Source: CAZQHK01 sp964593455 (GTDB taxonomy: Bacteria > Muiribacteriota > CAYSPT01). Taken from it: DNA of 60,846 nucleotides. Shown piece by piece: positions 26,191-35,309 of the stretch. Every line of letters begins with the position of its first letter. The stretch's first letter is position 1. The stretch is from assembly GCA_964593455.1 (NCBI GenBank), contig CAZQHK010000030.1, positions 1 to 60,846 on the forward strand, given 5' to 3'. A program made the translations under genes and the position numbers. A model generated the notes under the pieces. That model had not been told where the DNA came from. It saw nothing but the letters and a program-made list of their open reading frames with translations, and did not search any database.

Positions 26191-28047
26191 ATGGAAACGT
26201 TGCACGCCAATCTGGAAACGCTGGAGACAGTTTCACCACCACTTGCCGAGCTATTGAAGACGGCCGACAGTAGTAATGAGCTGGAGCTGGTAAAAGCCCG
26301 GTCGGGAGAAACAACCTGCCGGTTTAAGGGGCGGTTCTTGTGCAGCCGTTACGCGCCCCGCCGTGAATCGGCTCGGTTGCTGGCCGCCCTGCCCCTGAAA
26401 AGGGCGGCGCTAGTGGTGTTCTGGGGGCTGGGTATGGGGCATCTGCTTAAAGAATATCTGGACACCTCCTGGGACACCGGGTGTCATGTCCTGGTGGTTG
26501 AGACAGAGCTTCCGCTCCTTCGGGCGGCTCTGATGGAACATGATTTGACCCGCCAACTGGCCTCGGGAGCGCTCAGTATACTGCATGGTCCTGTCAGGTT
26601 CACCGATTTCTACGATTACCTGACCCAGAAACAACGGTACGTGAGTGCTGCCGCCGCCTGTGTGCACGTGGAACACCCGGTTTTGACCACCAGTTTCAAA
26701 GATTTTTATCAATCAGCCAAACTGAATTTTCACCGGGCGGTGGAACACCTGGTCAAAAGCCTGGGAAACGATCCCGGTGACGGACTTATCGGTCTTAAGA
26801 ATTTCCTGGCGAACATACCGACCATCCTGGAGACACCAGGCCTGAACCAGGTGTTTAACCATTTTGAAGGCGAACCGGCGGTCATAGTTTCGGCCGGTCC
26901 GTCTCTGGGTCGCAACATTCATCTGCTGCGCGGGATAGAAGACCGGGCCGTTATTCTCTGCTGTGATGCGGTGCTGAAAGCCCAGATAGATCAAGGCTTC
27001 AGGTCACACATGGCGTTTGCGCTGGAACGGGCACCGGAAACGGCCAACCATTTCGCCTGTATTCCCGCAGACCGGGTGCAAGACACCTTCGCCGTCAGCA
27101 CGCCCATCTCCGATCCATCGCTCTATACCGCCCACCGCGGCCCTCACGTCATGGTATTCAAACCCGGCCACAAATTCGGCTGTCTACCGGTTGAGCGGGG
27201 GACAATTTTACCCGGGCATTCGGTGGCCAACATGGCATTCCAGTCGGCGGCGGTGCTCGGGTGCGACCCGATTGTTTTTATCGGGCAGGACCTGGCCTAC
27301 GGTCGGGACGAATGCACTCACTGGCCCGGCGCGTCCTACGCGGCCAGAATGATGGAAGAAGTCAAGTCGGTGTATGTCAAGTACCGGGTTCCGGGAAACA
27401 TCGATGAAACAGTACTCACCAACCAGGAATGGGATATGTTCAGAAAACAATTCGAAGTCCAGATCGCCGAATATCAGGGTGTTTGCATCAATGCCACAGA
27501 GGGTGGCGCGAAGATAAATGGGACTATCGTGATGCCGTTTCAGGAAGCCATCGACATCTACATGAAAAAAAAGGTCAACGCGCGTGCCCGGCTGAAACAG
27601 AACCTGACCGTACCCGATGAGCAGGAGATCCGCCGAAACCGGCGCGAAGTTTTAAAGGGACTTGAGGACATCACCTCATATCTCGACCAGACCGTGTCCC
27701 GCTGCCGGGGAGGTATAAGCCTGGCCCGGGATTACCCCGGGATTCTCCAGGAGTTGTCTCTGAGCCAACGGGTGGCGCAGGCCAACGGTATCATGAAGAT
27801 CTGTAAGATCCTGACGGACGAGGACCGCAAACGGAACTTCCTGATGAACAGTCTGTCCAGCGCATTGCAGGTCCAGAACCAGATAGAACTGCTTCGTTTA
27901 TTCCATGAAATAGATGACACCAGCCGCTACCTGGAGGCAGCGACGGCGGCCTGTAGCCGGTATTACCATCGGTTCGGTGAACTTGCAACCATCATGAGAC
28001 ATGAAGTAGGGTGTACGGTAGAAAAACTCCGCACGGAATGGGATTGA
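26191..28047 (+). CDS. DUF115/Maf-like motility-associated glycosyltransferase
   Basis: 618 residues. The central domain has the DUF115 (MptE-like) landmarks AVIVSAGPSLGRNIHLLRG, ILCCDAVLKAQIDQGFRSHMAF, CDPIVFIGQDLAYGRDECTHWPGA. The first ~200 residues match the Maf N-terminal domain (VFWGLGMGHLLKEYLD), and the C-terminal ~150 are helical. The Maf family adds nonulosonic acids such as pseudaminic or legionaminic acid to flagellin in several bacteria. No flagellar gene is in this window, so here it may act on another acceptor, consistent with the neighbouring glycan genes. It is 29 bp upstream of prfB. The start codon is ATG with a weak ribosome site. Confidence 0.85.
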   Translation: METLHANLETLETVSPPLAELLKTADSSNELELVKARSGETTCRFKGRFLCSRYAPRRESARLLAALPLKRAALVVFWGLGMGHLLKEYLDTSWDTGCHVLVVETELPLLRAALMEHDLTRQLASGALSILHGPVRFTDFYDYLTQKQRYVSAAAACVHVEHPVLTTSFKDFYQSAKLNFHRAVEHLVKSLGNDPGDGLIGLKNFLANIPTILETPGLNQVFNHFEGEPAVIVSAGPSLGRNIHLLRGIEDRAVILCCDAVLKAQIDQGFRSHMAFALERAPETANHFACIPADRVQDTFAVSTPISDPSLYTAHRGPHVMVFKPGHKFGCLPVERGTILPGHSVANMAFQSAAVLGCDPIVFIGQDLAYGRDECTHWPGASYAARMMEEVKSVYVKYRVPGNIDETVLTNQEWDMFRKQFEVQIAEYQGVCINATEGGAKINGTIVMPFQEAIDIYMKKKVNARARLKQNLTVPDEQEIRRNRREVLKGLEDITSYLDQTVSRCRGGISLARDYPGILQELSLSQRVAQANGIMKICKILTDEDRKRNFLMNSLSSALQVQNQIELLRLFHEIDDTSRYLEAATAACSRYYHRFGELATIMRHEVGCTVEKLRTEWD

Positions 28048-28076
28048 AGATAAGGACAGGAAAGGATGTGTCCGGC

Positions 28077-29184
28077 ATGGAGGAATTGAGAATACGCCTG
28101 CTCAAGACCAAGGAGCGGTTCCTTGATTTGAGGGATTCACTTTGACCTGGCTGGTATGAAGGCCAGGATATCGGAGATAGAAAAAGAACTTACCGAACCG
28201 ACGATCTGGGAGAACCAGACTCGCTCATCACGACTATCGAAAGAGCTGGGATCGCTGAAATCTATCCTGGACGAATGGACTGATACGGACAGGTTGATTA
28301 ACGACGCCGAAGAGTTAATCGAACTGCTTCAGGCCGACGATGACAACAGTTTTTCGGACGATCTGGCGGTTGAAGTAATCGCTCTCGAAGGAAAAGTCGC
28401 CCAGATGGAGGTTACCTCCTTTCTCAACGGCGAGTACGACAAAAACAACGCGTATCTCATTATCCATCCCGGAGCCGGGGGGTTGGAGTCGCAGGACTGG
28501 GCCGAAATGCTGCTCAGGATGTACACCCGCTGGGGGGAAAGTTCCAAGTACAAGGTAGAAATCGTCGACTTGCTTCAGGGAGAAGGCGCTGGGATAAAAA
28601 GCGCCACCGTGCTCGTGAAAGGCGAGTTTCCGTACGGTCTCCTCCAGGGCGAGAACGGCGTGCACCGGCTGGTCAGGATATCGCCTTTCGACGCAAACCA
28701 CCGCCGGCACACTTCATTTGCTTCGGTGGACGTGTTTCCCGAGATCGATAAGGAGATCGATGTGGAGATCAACGACGACGATCTCAGGATCGACACCTAC
28801 CGTTCGTCGGGGGCCGGTGGCCAACATGTCAATGTCACTGATTCCGCCGTGAGAATCACGCATCTCCATACCGGAATAGTGGTTCAATGTCAGAACGAGC
28901 GCTCCCAGCATGCCAACCGCAACGCAGCCATGAAGGTGTTGCGGGCGCGGCTCTACGAGGCAAAACGGCGTGAACGCGAGGAAGAGATGGCCAAAATAAA
29001 AGGAGATAAAAAGATCATTGCCTGGGGAAGCCAGATCCGTTCCTATGTCCTTCAGCCTTATCAAATGGTAAAAGATCTGCGTACCAGGGTTGAAATAGGA
29101 AACGCCCAGGGAGTGTTGGACGGAAACATCGAACCCTTTCTTCGCTCTTACCTCACCTGGAAACAGACCCTGAAAACACCGTAA
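28077..29184 (+). CDS. prfB: Peptide chain release factor 2, programmed +1 frameshift
   Basis: Terminates at UGA and UAA. The first reading frame runs ATG 28077 to an in-frame TGA at 28143 (MEELRIRLLKTKERFLDLRDSL, UGA at codon 23). Ribosomes then shift +1 at CTTTGAC (28140-28146) and continue in the frame of GAC 28144 to the stop at 29184, giving ~368 residues. An AGG six bases upstream of CTT keeps the E. coli codon spacing. RF2 motifs are present: SPF in RISPFDANHRRHTSF and GGQ in SSGAGGQHVNV. GTG 28068, after AGGAAAGGAT, would place the UGA at codon 26 as in E. coli and is a credible alternative start. Plain ORF calling truncates the gene to 28156. Confidence 0.94.
28131..28146 (+). promoter_or_regulatory. 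prfB: prfB autoregulatory +1 frameshift site
   Basis: AGGGATTCACTTTGAC: a Shine-Dalgarno-like AGGG, then the CTT slip codon and the UGA-C context. High RF2 favours termination and low RF2 favours frameshifting, which sets RF2 levels. The layout is the standard one; its activity here is inferred. Confidence 0.9.
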
Positions 29185-29200
29185 TTTTTTCAAAAGCTCC

Positions 29201-29229
29201 TTGACATGGAGTAGTGGTAGAGCTACAAT
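29201..29229 (+). promoter_or_regulatory. Near-consensus sigma70 promoter of the tRNA operon
   Basis: TTGACA (29201-29206), 17 bases, TACAAT (29224-29229). The first tRNA begins 16 bases later. It is the best promoter match in the window. The -35 starts just past the prfB stop. Confidence 0.85.
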
Positions 29230-29244
29230 GATTCCAGCCTTGGA

Positions 29245-29327
29245 GCCGGGGTGGCGGAACCAGGTAGACGCGGCGGACTTAAAATCCGCTGGAGTAATCC
29301 GTGCCGGTTCGATTCCGGCCCTCGGCA
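29245..29327 (+). tRNA. tRNA-Leu (anticodon TAA)
   Basis: 83-nt class II tRNA: acceptor GCCGGGG pairs with CCTCGGC and discriminator A. The anticodon loop CTTAAAA gives TAA. There is a long variable arm (TGGAGTAATCCGT) and the T arm GCCGGTTCGATTCCGGC. CCA is not encoded. Confidence 0.95.
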
Positions 29328-29358
29328 TGTGTGTGCAGCTTGCTGCCGCATTAAGCGG

Positions 29359-29432
<74 letters not shown>

Positions 29433-29498
29433 TTTTTGCCGAGGTACCGGCCAGGCTTGCGGAAGCTGACGGTACTTCTATTTTTGCCGATTTTAAGG

Positions 29499-29572
29499 GG
29501 CGGAGTAGCTCAGGTGGTTAGAGCATGCGGCTCATATCCGCAGTGTCGGGGGTTCAAGTCCCTCCTCCGCTA
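29499..29572 (+). tRNA. tRNA with CAT anticodon, probably elongator Met
   Basis: 74 nt: acceptor GGCGGAG/CTCCGCT with a G-T closing pair and discriminator A. The anticodon loop is CTCATAT. The arm GCGG...CCGC and TCGGGGGTTCAAGTCCC resemble elongator Met. Because tilS follows, the alternative is the Ile-CAT species whose C34 is changed to lysidine; the acceptor stem gives no clear sign of that. Confidence 0.88.
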
Positions 29573-29634
29573 TCCACATGAAGAGGCCATTTCCTTTGCC
29601 TTGCGACGAAGCCAACTGCAGTTTTCGGGTATAT

Positions 29635-29662
29635 AAGCAGTAGCTGTCTACTGCTTTTCTTT
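29635..29662 (+). terminator. Rho-independent terminator of the tRNA operon
   Basis: Perfect 9-bp stem AAGCAGTAG/CTACTGCTT with a CTGT loop, followed by TTCTTTATTTTCTT. It lies 63 bases after the third tRNA. Confidence 0.85.
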
Positions 29663-29674
29663 ATTTTCTTCAAA

Positions 29675-29864
29675 GCTTAGCCCGCATATTTCACCAGTGT
29701 GCCTACTGTGGCCACGAATTTGCACGCATCTTCTACGTTACGCTCGATCGCCTGTCCTCGACGTATCGCAACGGATACGCCTGCGGAAGGCTTGGTCGCG
29801 TGCCTTGAAGCTACGCACAACTTCGCGACCTCGTGACGGCAACTCGTGAAATATGCGGGTTAGC
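29675..29864 (-). repeat. Family B long-hairpin element, copy B1
   Basis: 190-bp palindromic element between the tRNA terminator and tilS. Outer arms CCCGCATATTTCAC (29681-29694) and GTGAAATATGCGGG (29846-29859) pair perfectly. The apical stem CGTATC (29762-29767)/GATACG (29774-29779) has a 6-base loop. The shared core, read on the minus strand, is AAGGCACGCGACCAAG, CGTCGAGGACAG, GCGTAACG. It is oriented opposite to B3 and B4. About 140 bp of AT-rich sequence without recognisable features separates it from tilS. Confidence 0.85.
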
Positions 29865-30002
29865 CCGGTAAGACCCTTTCAAAATAAGCTTCCAATAGAG
29901 AATAACAGCTTATTTTATGAATCCGGGCAACGAAAGAGTTGTGTTCTGAACCGAATCCGAATAAGCTAATAGAGTGGGAAAAGGGTGCAGGAGGAGAAAC
30001 CG

Positions 30003-31409
30003 ATGTCTGTCCTGTTGTCAAGCGTTAGGCGGTTTTGCCGGGAGCACCGGTTGATCCTGCCCGACTCTACAGTCCTCGCTGCCTGTTCGGGGGGGGTCGA
30101 TTCGGTGACGCTTCTAGACGTGCTGGCCGGGATGGCGGATGAGTTTTCGTTTCAGCTTCATGTCGCTCATTTCAATCACCGCCTCCGGGCGGAAGAGTCC
30201 GATGAAGATGCCCGTTTCGTCAAACGGCTGGCCGAATCGTACGGGTTTCCATGTACTGTCGGTGAATGGGATAACCTGGTAGTTGACGGTCCCGTATCGG
30301 AGGCCAGGTCCCGGGAGGCCAGGTACCGGTTCCTGTCGGAAACGGCCCTCGCTGCTGGCGCTATCCGGGTGGCCCTGGGACACACGGCCGATGACCAGGT
30401 TGAAACGGTTATCCTCAATCTGGTCCGGGGGGCGGGACTGAAAGGCCTTCGCGGAATGATACCGCTTCGCGATTCCTGTATTAGACCGCTTTTGGAAATT
30501 TCCCGTTCGGATCTCATGGTGTACTTGCACACGCGAGGCCTGGAGTTTAGGCAGGACTCCACGAATGCTGAACCCGTCTGGCGTCGGAACAAGCTGCGGC
30601 TCGACGTGCTTCCCCTACTCACGTCCATGAATCCCCGCTTAGCGGAGGACATAGGTAGGATGTGCCGGGTTCTCAAAGACGAGGATTCTGTCATGGATCG
30701 CCTCGCTGATAAAACCGTTACCGAAATCGGGTTCGGTCCCGGACAGCCGCTCTCCCGCCAGTCGCTCCTCGATCTTCACCCGGGAATCAGGCGACGGGTG
30801 CTCTTTAAGGCTCTGAAACGCGTTGCCGGGAACGGGAAAGAGATCGGTTCGAAACATGTCGAAGCAGTTATGTCAGTGTTGGGGTCAGAGCGCGACAATG
30901 CCCGGGTGATGTTACCCTCAGGAGTCGTTTTTATCCGTGAATACGAGACGGTTTTGCTCTCTGTAGACGTTCCGGTAAACGGGCCGTTGCCAGAAATGCA
31001 GGCCCTGCCGGCAGTGGGCGAGGTAGCCTTCGGTGAATGGGTTTTCAAAACCGATACGGTCGTGGGTTCGGGACCTATCGGGAAGATGTTGAAGGATACA
31101 GGTGATTCGCCCGATATAGAGCTTTTCGATGAAACTTCCCTCACTGGAGCGCTTCAGGTGAGGATAGCCACAAATGGTGAACGTTTGTGTCCCCTGGGGT
31201 TTGTGGGCCGGCGAAAAGTAGCCGATATCCTGCGGGAAGCACGGGTGGCTCCATTCAGAAGACCGACCTGGCCGGTTATCAGTGACGGAGAAGGGATCCT
31301 CTGGGTCGCCGGGTGCCGGCGTTCCGGCCGAGCTTCGGTCTGTGGACAGACCGAGCAGGCTGTCGTGGTCTCGGTGTTAAAGCGCCCTCGATATCAGAAA
31401 GACCTGTAA
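30003..31409 (+). CDS. tilS: tRNA(Ile)-lysidine synthetase
   Basis: ATP-dependent addition of lysine to C34 of the CAT-anticodon tRNA-Ile. The N-terminal PP-loop is ACSGGVDSVTLL and is followed by HVAHFNHRLRAEESDED, LGHTADDQVETVILNLVRG and FRQDSTNAEPVWRRNKLR, all typical of TilS. The C-terminal domain (from ~residue 380) contains LCPLGFVGRRKVADILREARV, the conserved TilS C-domain. The start ATG at 30003 follows AGGAGG by seven bases, so the upstream GTG at 29985 is not used. About 468 residues, normal length for the full enzyme. It stands close to a tRNA with a CAT anticodon. Confidence 0.95.
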   Translation: MSVLLSSVRRFCREHRLILPDSTVLAACSGGVDSVTLLDVLAGMADEFSFQLHVAHFNHRLRAEESDEDARFVKRLAESYGFPCTVGEWDNLVVDGPVSEARSREARYRFLSETALAAGAIRVALGHTADDQVETVILNLVRGAGLKGLRGMIPLRDSCIRPLLEISRSDLMVYLHTRGLEFRQDSTNAEPVWRRNKLRLDVLPLLTSMNPRLAEDIGRMCRVLKDEDSVMDRLADKTVTEIGFGPGQPLSRQSLLDLHPGIRRRVLFKALKRVAGNGKEIGSKHVEAVMSVLGSERDNARVMLPSGVVFIREYETVLLSVDVPVNGPLPEMQALPAVGEVAFGEWVFKTDTVVGSGPIGKMLKDTGDSPDIELFDETSLTGALQVRIATNGERLCPLGFVGRRKVADILREARVAPFRRPTWPVISDGEGILWVAGCRRSGRASVCGQTEQAVVVSVLKRPRYQKDL

Positions 31410-31419
31410 AATATCCGGG

Positions 31420-33270
31420 CTAAGTGGGATTATCGTATGAGGCTATCCCGTCCTGCTCGTTTTCGAACGTCTGGAAGATCTTGGTGAAACCAAGCATCTC
31501 GAATATTTTTATCACCTTGCCGGGTATATTGGAGAACCGGATATCTCCCTCTTGTTCCCGGACCTTTTTCGCGATCGGAATAAACAGGGCTAAACCGGCG
31601 CTGGAAATAAAATCCAGGTTTTCAAGGTTGACCAGGATATTGTACTTTTCTTCGGCTAAAATGTCCTCGAAGGCTTTGTCCATCTCCGCCCGGCTGTGTA
31701 CGTTGAGAAATCCTTTTACCTTGAGGATTGAAACGTTTTCCGATGTATACACTACGGTAACCGTTGCATTTTCCGACATCATTGCTGGGGCTCCCTCCGC
31801 TATCGCGTCTGTTTCAGGCGTACTTCCTTTGTATTTGAAAATCACAACCGTGACGTCGTCAGACTGATCTGCCCCGGCGGTAAATCCCTTGAGTCCTTCA
31901 GCCAGCATTTTAATGATTTCTTCAATCGGTCGGTTGCCATGCTGTTGCAGGAGTTTCACGATACGCTCTTCGCCGAACTCTTCGTTCGTCGATGACATGG
32001 CTTCACTGAGACCATCTGTGTAAAGCAGGCAGAGATCATCGGGAGAGATGGTCAGTTCGACTTCTTTGATGTTTTCGTCGAACATGTCTCCGGAAACCAG
32101 GCCCAGCGCTAATCCCGATGGGTCGATTTGTTCCACCTGACCGGTTTGGCCCCGGTATACCAGGAGCGGTGTATGACCGGCCCGGGCATACTTGAGAGTG
32201 CCGCTTTTGCGCTCCAGGCTGATGTAGGTCATGGTGACGAACATGCCGGCGCTTATCTGGCGGGTACTTTCCACCAGTTTCTGGTTGACCTCAGTGAGGA
32301 TGGCTCCGGGGTTGCTTTGGTGCAAAACCGCGCTTCGGGTAATGGAACGAGCCACCACCATCATGAGGGCGCCGGAGATGGATTTACCTGACACGTCCGC
32401 CAGTGCGATACCCAGGTTTTTCTCACCGGTGTGGATGACATCGTAGTAGTCGCCGCCGATAAACCGGGCCGCCTGATAGTAGTCACCGATGACGAAGGAT
32501 TCTGGGAACGGGTTACGGTCTGGCAGCAAGGCTACCTGTATCTGGTGTGCGATCTCCAGTTCCCTTTCCATACGAGTGGTTTCCACTGCTTTTTTATGCA
32601 GTATCGAGTTCACGATGGCCACGGCGGCAATATTGGCGAAGGCCTCGAACAGGGTTCGTTTCAGGTGCATGAACCGATCGATGTCCTGGGCGTTCACGAG
32701 TTCCAGTACGCCGATGATCCGGTCCCGGTATTTCAGGGGCGTACACACCAGGTTCCTGGTCTGGAAACTAGTGCTCTCATCGATATCTTTGAAAAATGAC
32801 TCCGTCTGACTAACGTCCTGGATGATCTGAGGAGTGCCGGTCTGGAGGCATTTCCCGACCACGCCTTTGCCTTTTGGAATCCGCATTTTCAAGATCATGT
32901 CGGCGGCTCCCCCCTCGACGTATTCGAAAACCAGATCCCCGCTGGTCTCGTCTACCAGGGCGATAGAGCAGCCTTCCGCTTCCAGGGTGGCCTTGGCTAA
33001 ATCGGCTACCAGGGAGAGAAGTGAATCCAGGCTGTCGAGCGAACTGATCTTCTGGCTGACATTGACCACCGTCTGGAGCCGGACGACTTCATCGAGAAGA
33101 TTGGTCCTTTCCTCGGTTATCCGGTTGAACCAATCGGTCAGGGGCTTAAAGTATTCGGGAAAGTCTGACGGTTCGAGACGTCGATTGTATTCTCCGTGTG
33201 CGGCCCATTCGATTTCTTCGGTTAATCGGGCTACAACGGCGGTGAGATCGTGAATCTCATTTGAATCCAT
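31420..33270 (-). CDS. GAF-SpoIIE (PP2C) phosphatase with C-terminal STAS domain
   Basis: 616 residues. A helical region (~1-80) is followed by a GAF domain (~80-225: SIALVDETSGDLVFEYVEGG, IPKGKGVVGKCLQTG), then a SpoIIE-type PP2C domain (~240-460). Metal-binding Asp residues appear in GGDYYDVI, LADVSGKSISGALMM, YTDGLSEAM and DQSDDVTVVIF. The last ~110 residues are an anti-anti-sigma STAS domain with the phosphoacceptor context LDFISSAGLALFIPI. Phosphatase and STAS antagonist in one chain fits a partner-switching module that controls an anti-sigma kinase; no RsbW-like kinase is in the window. It lies three bp downstream of the mannose-1-phosphate guanylyltransferase gene. Confidence 0.9.
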   Translation of the reverse strand: MDSNEIHDLTAVVARLTEEIEWAAHGEYNRRLEPSDFPEYFKPLTDWFNRITEERTNLLDEVVRLQTVVNVSQKISSLDSLDSLLSLVADLAKATLEAEGCSIALVDETSGDLVFEYVEGGAADMILKMRIPKGKGVVGKCLQTGTPQIIQDVSQTESFFKDIDESTSFQTRNLVCTPLKYRDRIIGVLELVNAQDIDRFMHLKRTLFEAFANIAAVAIVNSILHKKAVETTRMERELEIAHQIQVALLPDRNPFPESFVIGDYYQAARFIGGDYYDVIHTGEKNLGIALADVSGKSISGALMMVVARSITRSAVLHQSNPGAILTEVNQKLVESTRQISAGMFVTMTYISLERKSGTLKYARAGHTPLLVYRGQTGQVEQIDPSGLALGLVSGDMFDENIKEVELTISPDDLCLLYTDGLSEAMSSTNEEFGEERIVKLLQQHGNRPIEEIIKMLAEGLKGFTAGADQSDDVTVVIFKYKGSTPETDAIAEGAPAMMSENATVTVVYTSENVSILKVKGFLNVHSRAEMDKAFEDILAEEKYNILVNLENLDFISSAGLALFIPIAKKVREQEGDIRFSNIPGKVIKIFEMLGFTKIFQTFENEQDGIASYDNPT

Positions 33271-33273
33271 AGT

Positions 33274-34350
33274 TCAGGTCTCTTTCTTCTTCGTCTCTCC
33301 GAACTGGCGAAGCAGTTGTTTTATGTCACGAGCCCTGTTTCTCGCACATATCAGTATAGCATTATTTGCGCTGACAATCACCAGATCGTCGACACCCATG
33401 GTAGCGACCGGTTTGTCGGACCAGACGACACAGCCGGTGGTATCTATGGAAATGTGGTGACCACGGACGGCGTTGCCGTCTTTGTCGGTGGCCAGCAGGG
33501 TCGCGAAAGAATCCCAGTTGCCCGAGTCGCGCCATCTAAAATCGGCTTCAACAGCGACTATTCCGTGCGCTTTTTCCATGACGGCCTGGTCGATCGAGAC
33601 GGACGTGAAATGGCTGAATTCCTGTTCCAGGACAGCGTTGTATCCGGGGTTTCCGATGGCTTTGCTGATCAGGTCGAGACCCTGGTTAAGCCGCGGGCTG
33701 TGGATTGCTATCTCATCCAGTATCCGGCGGGCTTTCCAGATAAATATTCCGCTGTTCCAGAGGTACCGGCCGCTTTCAAAAAAACTCCGGGCCGTCTTCA
33801 AATCGGGTTTTTCCACGAAACGATCGATGTTCAAAAACTTCTTCCCGGTGCTCTGTTTCAGGTCGGAAGATTCTTCCCCGCACTCCAGGTACCCATACTC
33901 GGTGGCGGGATACTCGGGTGGTATTCCCAGAGTCACCAGGTACCCGTGCCGAGCGGCTGTGATAGACCGTTTCAAACACGCTCTGAAAAGGTGCACGTCC
34001 TTGATGATGTGGTCGCAGGGAAGAGCGATCATTACCGCTTCAGGATCGTCCTCGGCCATGATCACCGCCGCCAGTCCGATACAGGGCGCCGTGTCCCGGG
34101 GATGGGGTTCGATGATGAAGTTTTTATCCGGTATCTCGGGCACTTCTTTCAGGACCGTTTCGGCTATCTCCGTTCCAGTGGCAACATATATGTTGTCCAG
34201 TGAGACAATCCCGTCCAGCCGTTCGAAGGTGCAGCGAAGGAAGCTTTTCCCACCAATGATCGGCAGGCATTGTTTGGGAGAATCCGGTTGACTGAGCGGC
34301 CAGAGCCGTTCTCCATGTCCACCGGCCAGCAGTAGCGCGTTTACCGACAT
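33274..34350 (-). CDS. manC: Mannose-1-phosphate guanylyltransferase
   Basis: Makes GDP-mannose from mannose-1-phosphate and GTP. The nucleotidyltransferase motif LAGGHGERLWPLSQPDSPKQ is at the N-terminus, with IALPCDHII, GYLECG, FVEKPD and WNSGIFIWK later. At 358 residues it is the single-function form, without the fused phosphomannose isomerase seen in longer ManC. The C-terminal region includes WRDSGNWDSF. It sits between RNase Z (17 bp upstream) and the GAF-SpoIIE gene (three bp downstream), an operon that mixes envelope sugar supply with signalling. GDP-mannose may feed the glycosyltransferases of the plus-strand locus at 16-28 kb. Confidence 0.93.
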   Translation of the reverse strand: MSVNALLLAGGHGERLWPLSQPDSPKQCLPIIGGKSFLRCTFERLDGIVSLDNIYVATGTEIAETVLKEVPEIPDKNFIIEPHPRDTAPCIGLAAVIMAEDDPEAVMIALPCDHIIKDVHLFRACLKRSITAARHGYLVTLGIPPEYPATEYGYLECGEESSDLKQSTGKKFLNIDRFVEKPDLKTARSFFESGRYLWNSGIFIWKARRILDEIAIHSPRLNQGLDLISKAIGNPGYNAVLEQEFSHFTSVSIDQAVMEKAHGIVAVEADFRWRDSGNWDSFATLLATDKDGNAVRGHHISIDTTGCVVWSDKPVATMGVDDLVIVSANNAILICARNRARDIKQLLRQFGETKKKET

Positions 34351-34367
34351 AGTAATCCTTTATTCTC

Positions 34368-35309
34368 CTATTTATTTCCGTATTTTTTACACCCATAGTC
34401 CCGTAACCTGGAATCGGTTTTCAGTCTTTGGAACGACGGTTTATCCAGATCGTCAAGAATAAATGTTTTTCCGGGCACGATGTAGTATATCGGAAAGGTG
34501 CATTTCATTTCATGTCTAAATTGCCTGAGTGTGGTCCTGATTTCTTTCTCCCGGTATCGGGAGGATAGATGATAAAGGATCAATGAACCGACCCGGGCTT
34601 TTTTTGCCAGTGACAGGACTTCTGGAAGAGATGAATGGCTGTTTTCTTCCTTGTCCTCTTCACGTAAAAAGGTGCTTTCGTGGAGAAGAAGCCTGGTTCC
34701 TTTGATGAGAGAAGGATCGACGGGAATACAATCCCCAACATATGAAACGGCCATCTCCCGGCTGGTATAGGTGATCGTGTTTTTCCCCTTCTCGCGAACG
34801 AGTCGACCGATTTGTGACGGGCTTAGACCCATGAATTCGGGCCGGAGTTTGGCCCGTTCTTCCAGTATATTGTATCCGAGACTGACCACGTCTGAAGTGT
34901 GGCTGGTAGCAAAGGTCTGAACAAATGTGGACCGCTTCGAGGACAGTGGTTCTTCTGTGCCTGGTTTGAGGGGGACCCAGGTGATATCGAAGTCCGAACG
35001 TTTGTTCAGGCGGTAGTGTTTCTTAATGTACTGGATAAATCCTTCCAGCGAGTTGTCTCCTTCGGCGTAAAAAATGGTCAGTGGGATGAACTCACGGGAT
35101 GAGTGGAAATACCTGAACTTGGTAACCAATATGTTTATCAACCCGGTGTAATGATCGGAATGACCATGGGTAAGGAGGATATTCCGTATCCCCACCAGCC
35201 TGCCTTCCATGATGGTGTTGATTCCTTCTCCTGCATCGAAGAGCGTCTTCAGCGGGCTGTAATAAATCCATGTCGAATAGAGAGCTTTGGAGTAGCCTGT
35301 AAGAATCAC
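34368..35309 (-). CDS. rnz: Ribonuclease Z / metallo-beta-lactamase fold
   Basis: 3'-tRNA processing endonuclease or a close MBL-fold relative. It has LTHGHSDHYTGL (the H-x-H-x-D-H zinc site), FATSHTSDVVSLGYNI, SYVGDCIPVDPSL and LLHESTFLREED, and a late YHLSSRY, as in RNase Z. tRNAs in the window carry no CCA, consistent with RNase Z trimming. The GTG start at 35309 (MILTGYSKALYSTW) follows GGAGG by five bases; an upstream TTG at 35333 would put that GGAGG inside the gene. 313 aa. A 5'-truncated flexible-arm variety cannot be ruled out. Confidence 0.85.
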   Translation of the reverse strand: MILTGYSKALYSTWIYYSPLKTLFDAGEGINTIMEGRLVGIRNILLTHGHSDHYTGLINILVTKFRYFHSSREFIPLTIFYAEGDNSLEGFIQYIKKHYRLNKRSDFDITWVPLKPGTEEPLSSKRSTFVQTFATSHTSDVVSLGYNILEERAKLRPEFMGLSPSQIGRLVREKGKNTITYTSREMAVSYVGDCIPVDPSLIKGTRLLLHESTFLREEDKEENSHSSLPEVLSLAKKARVGSLILYHLSSRYREKEIRTTLRQFRHEMKCTFPIYYIVPGKTFILDDLDKPSFQRLKTDSRLRDYGCKKYGNK

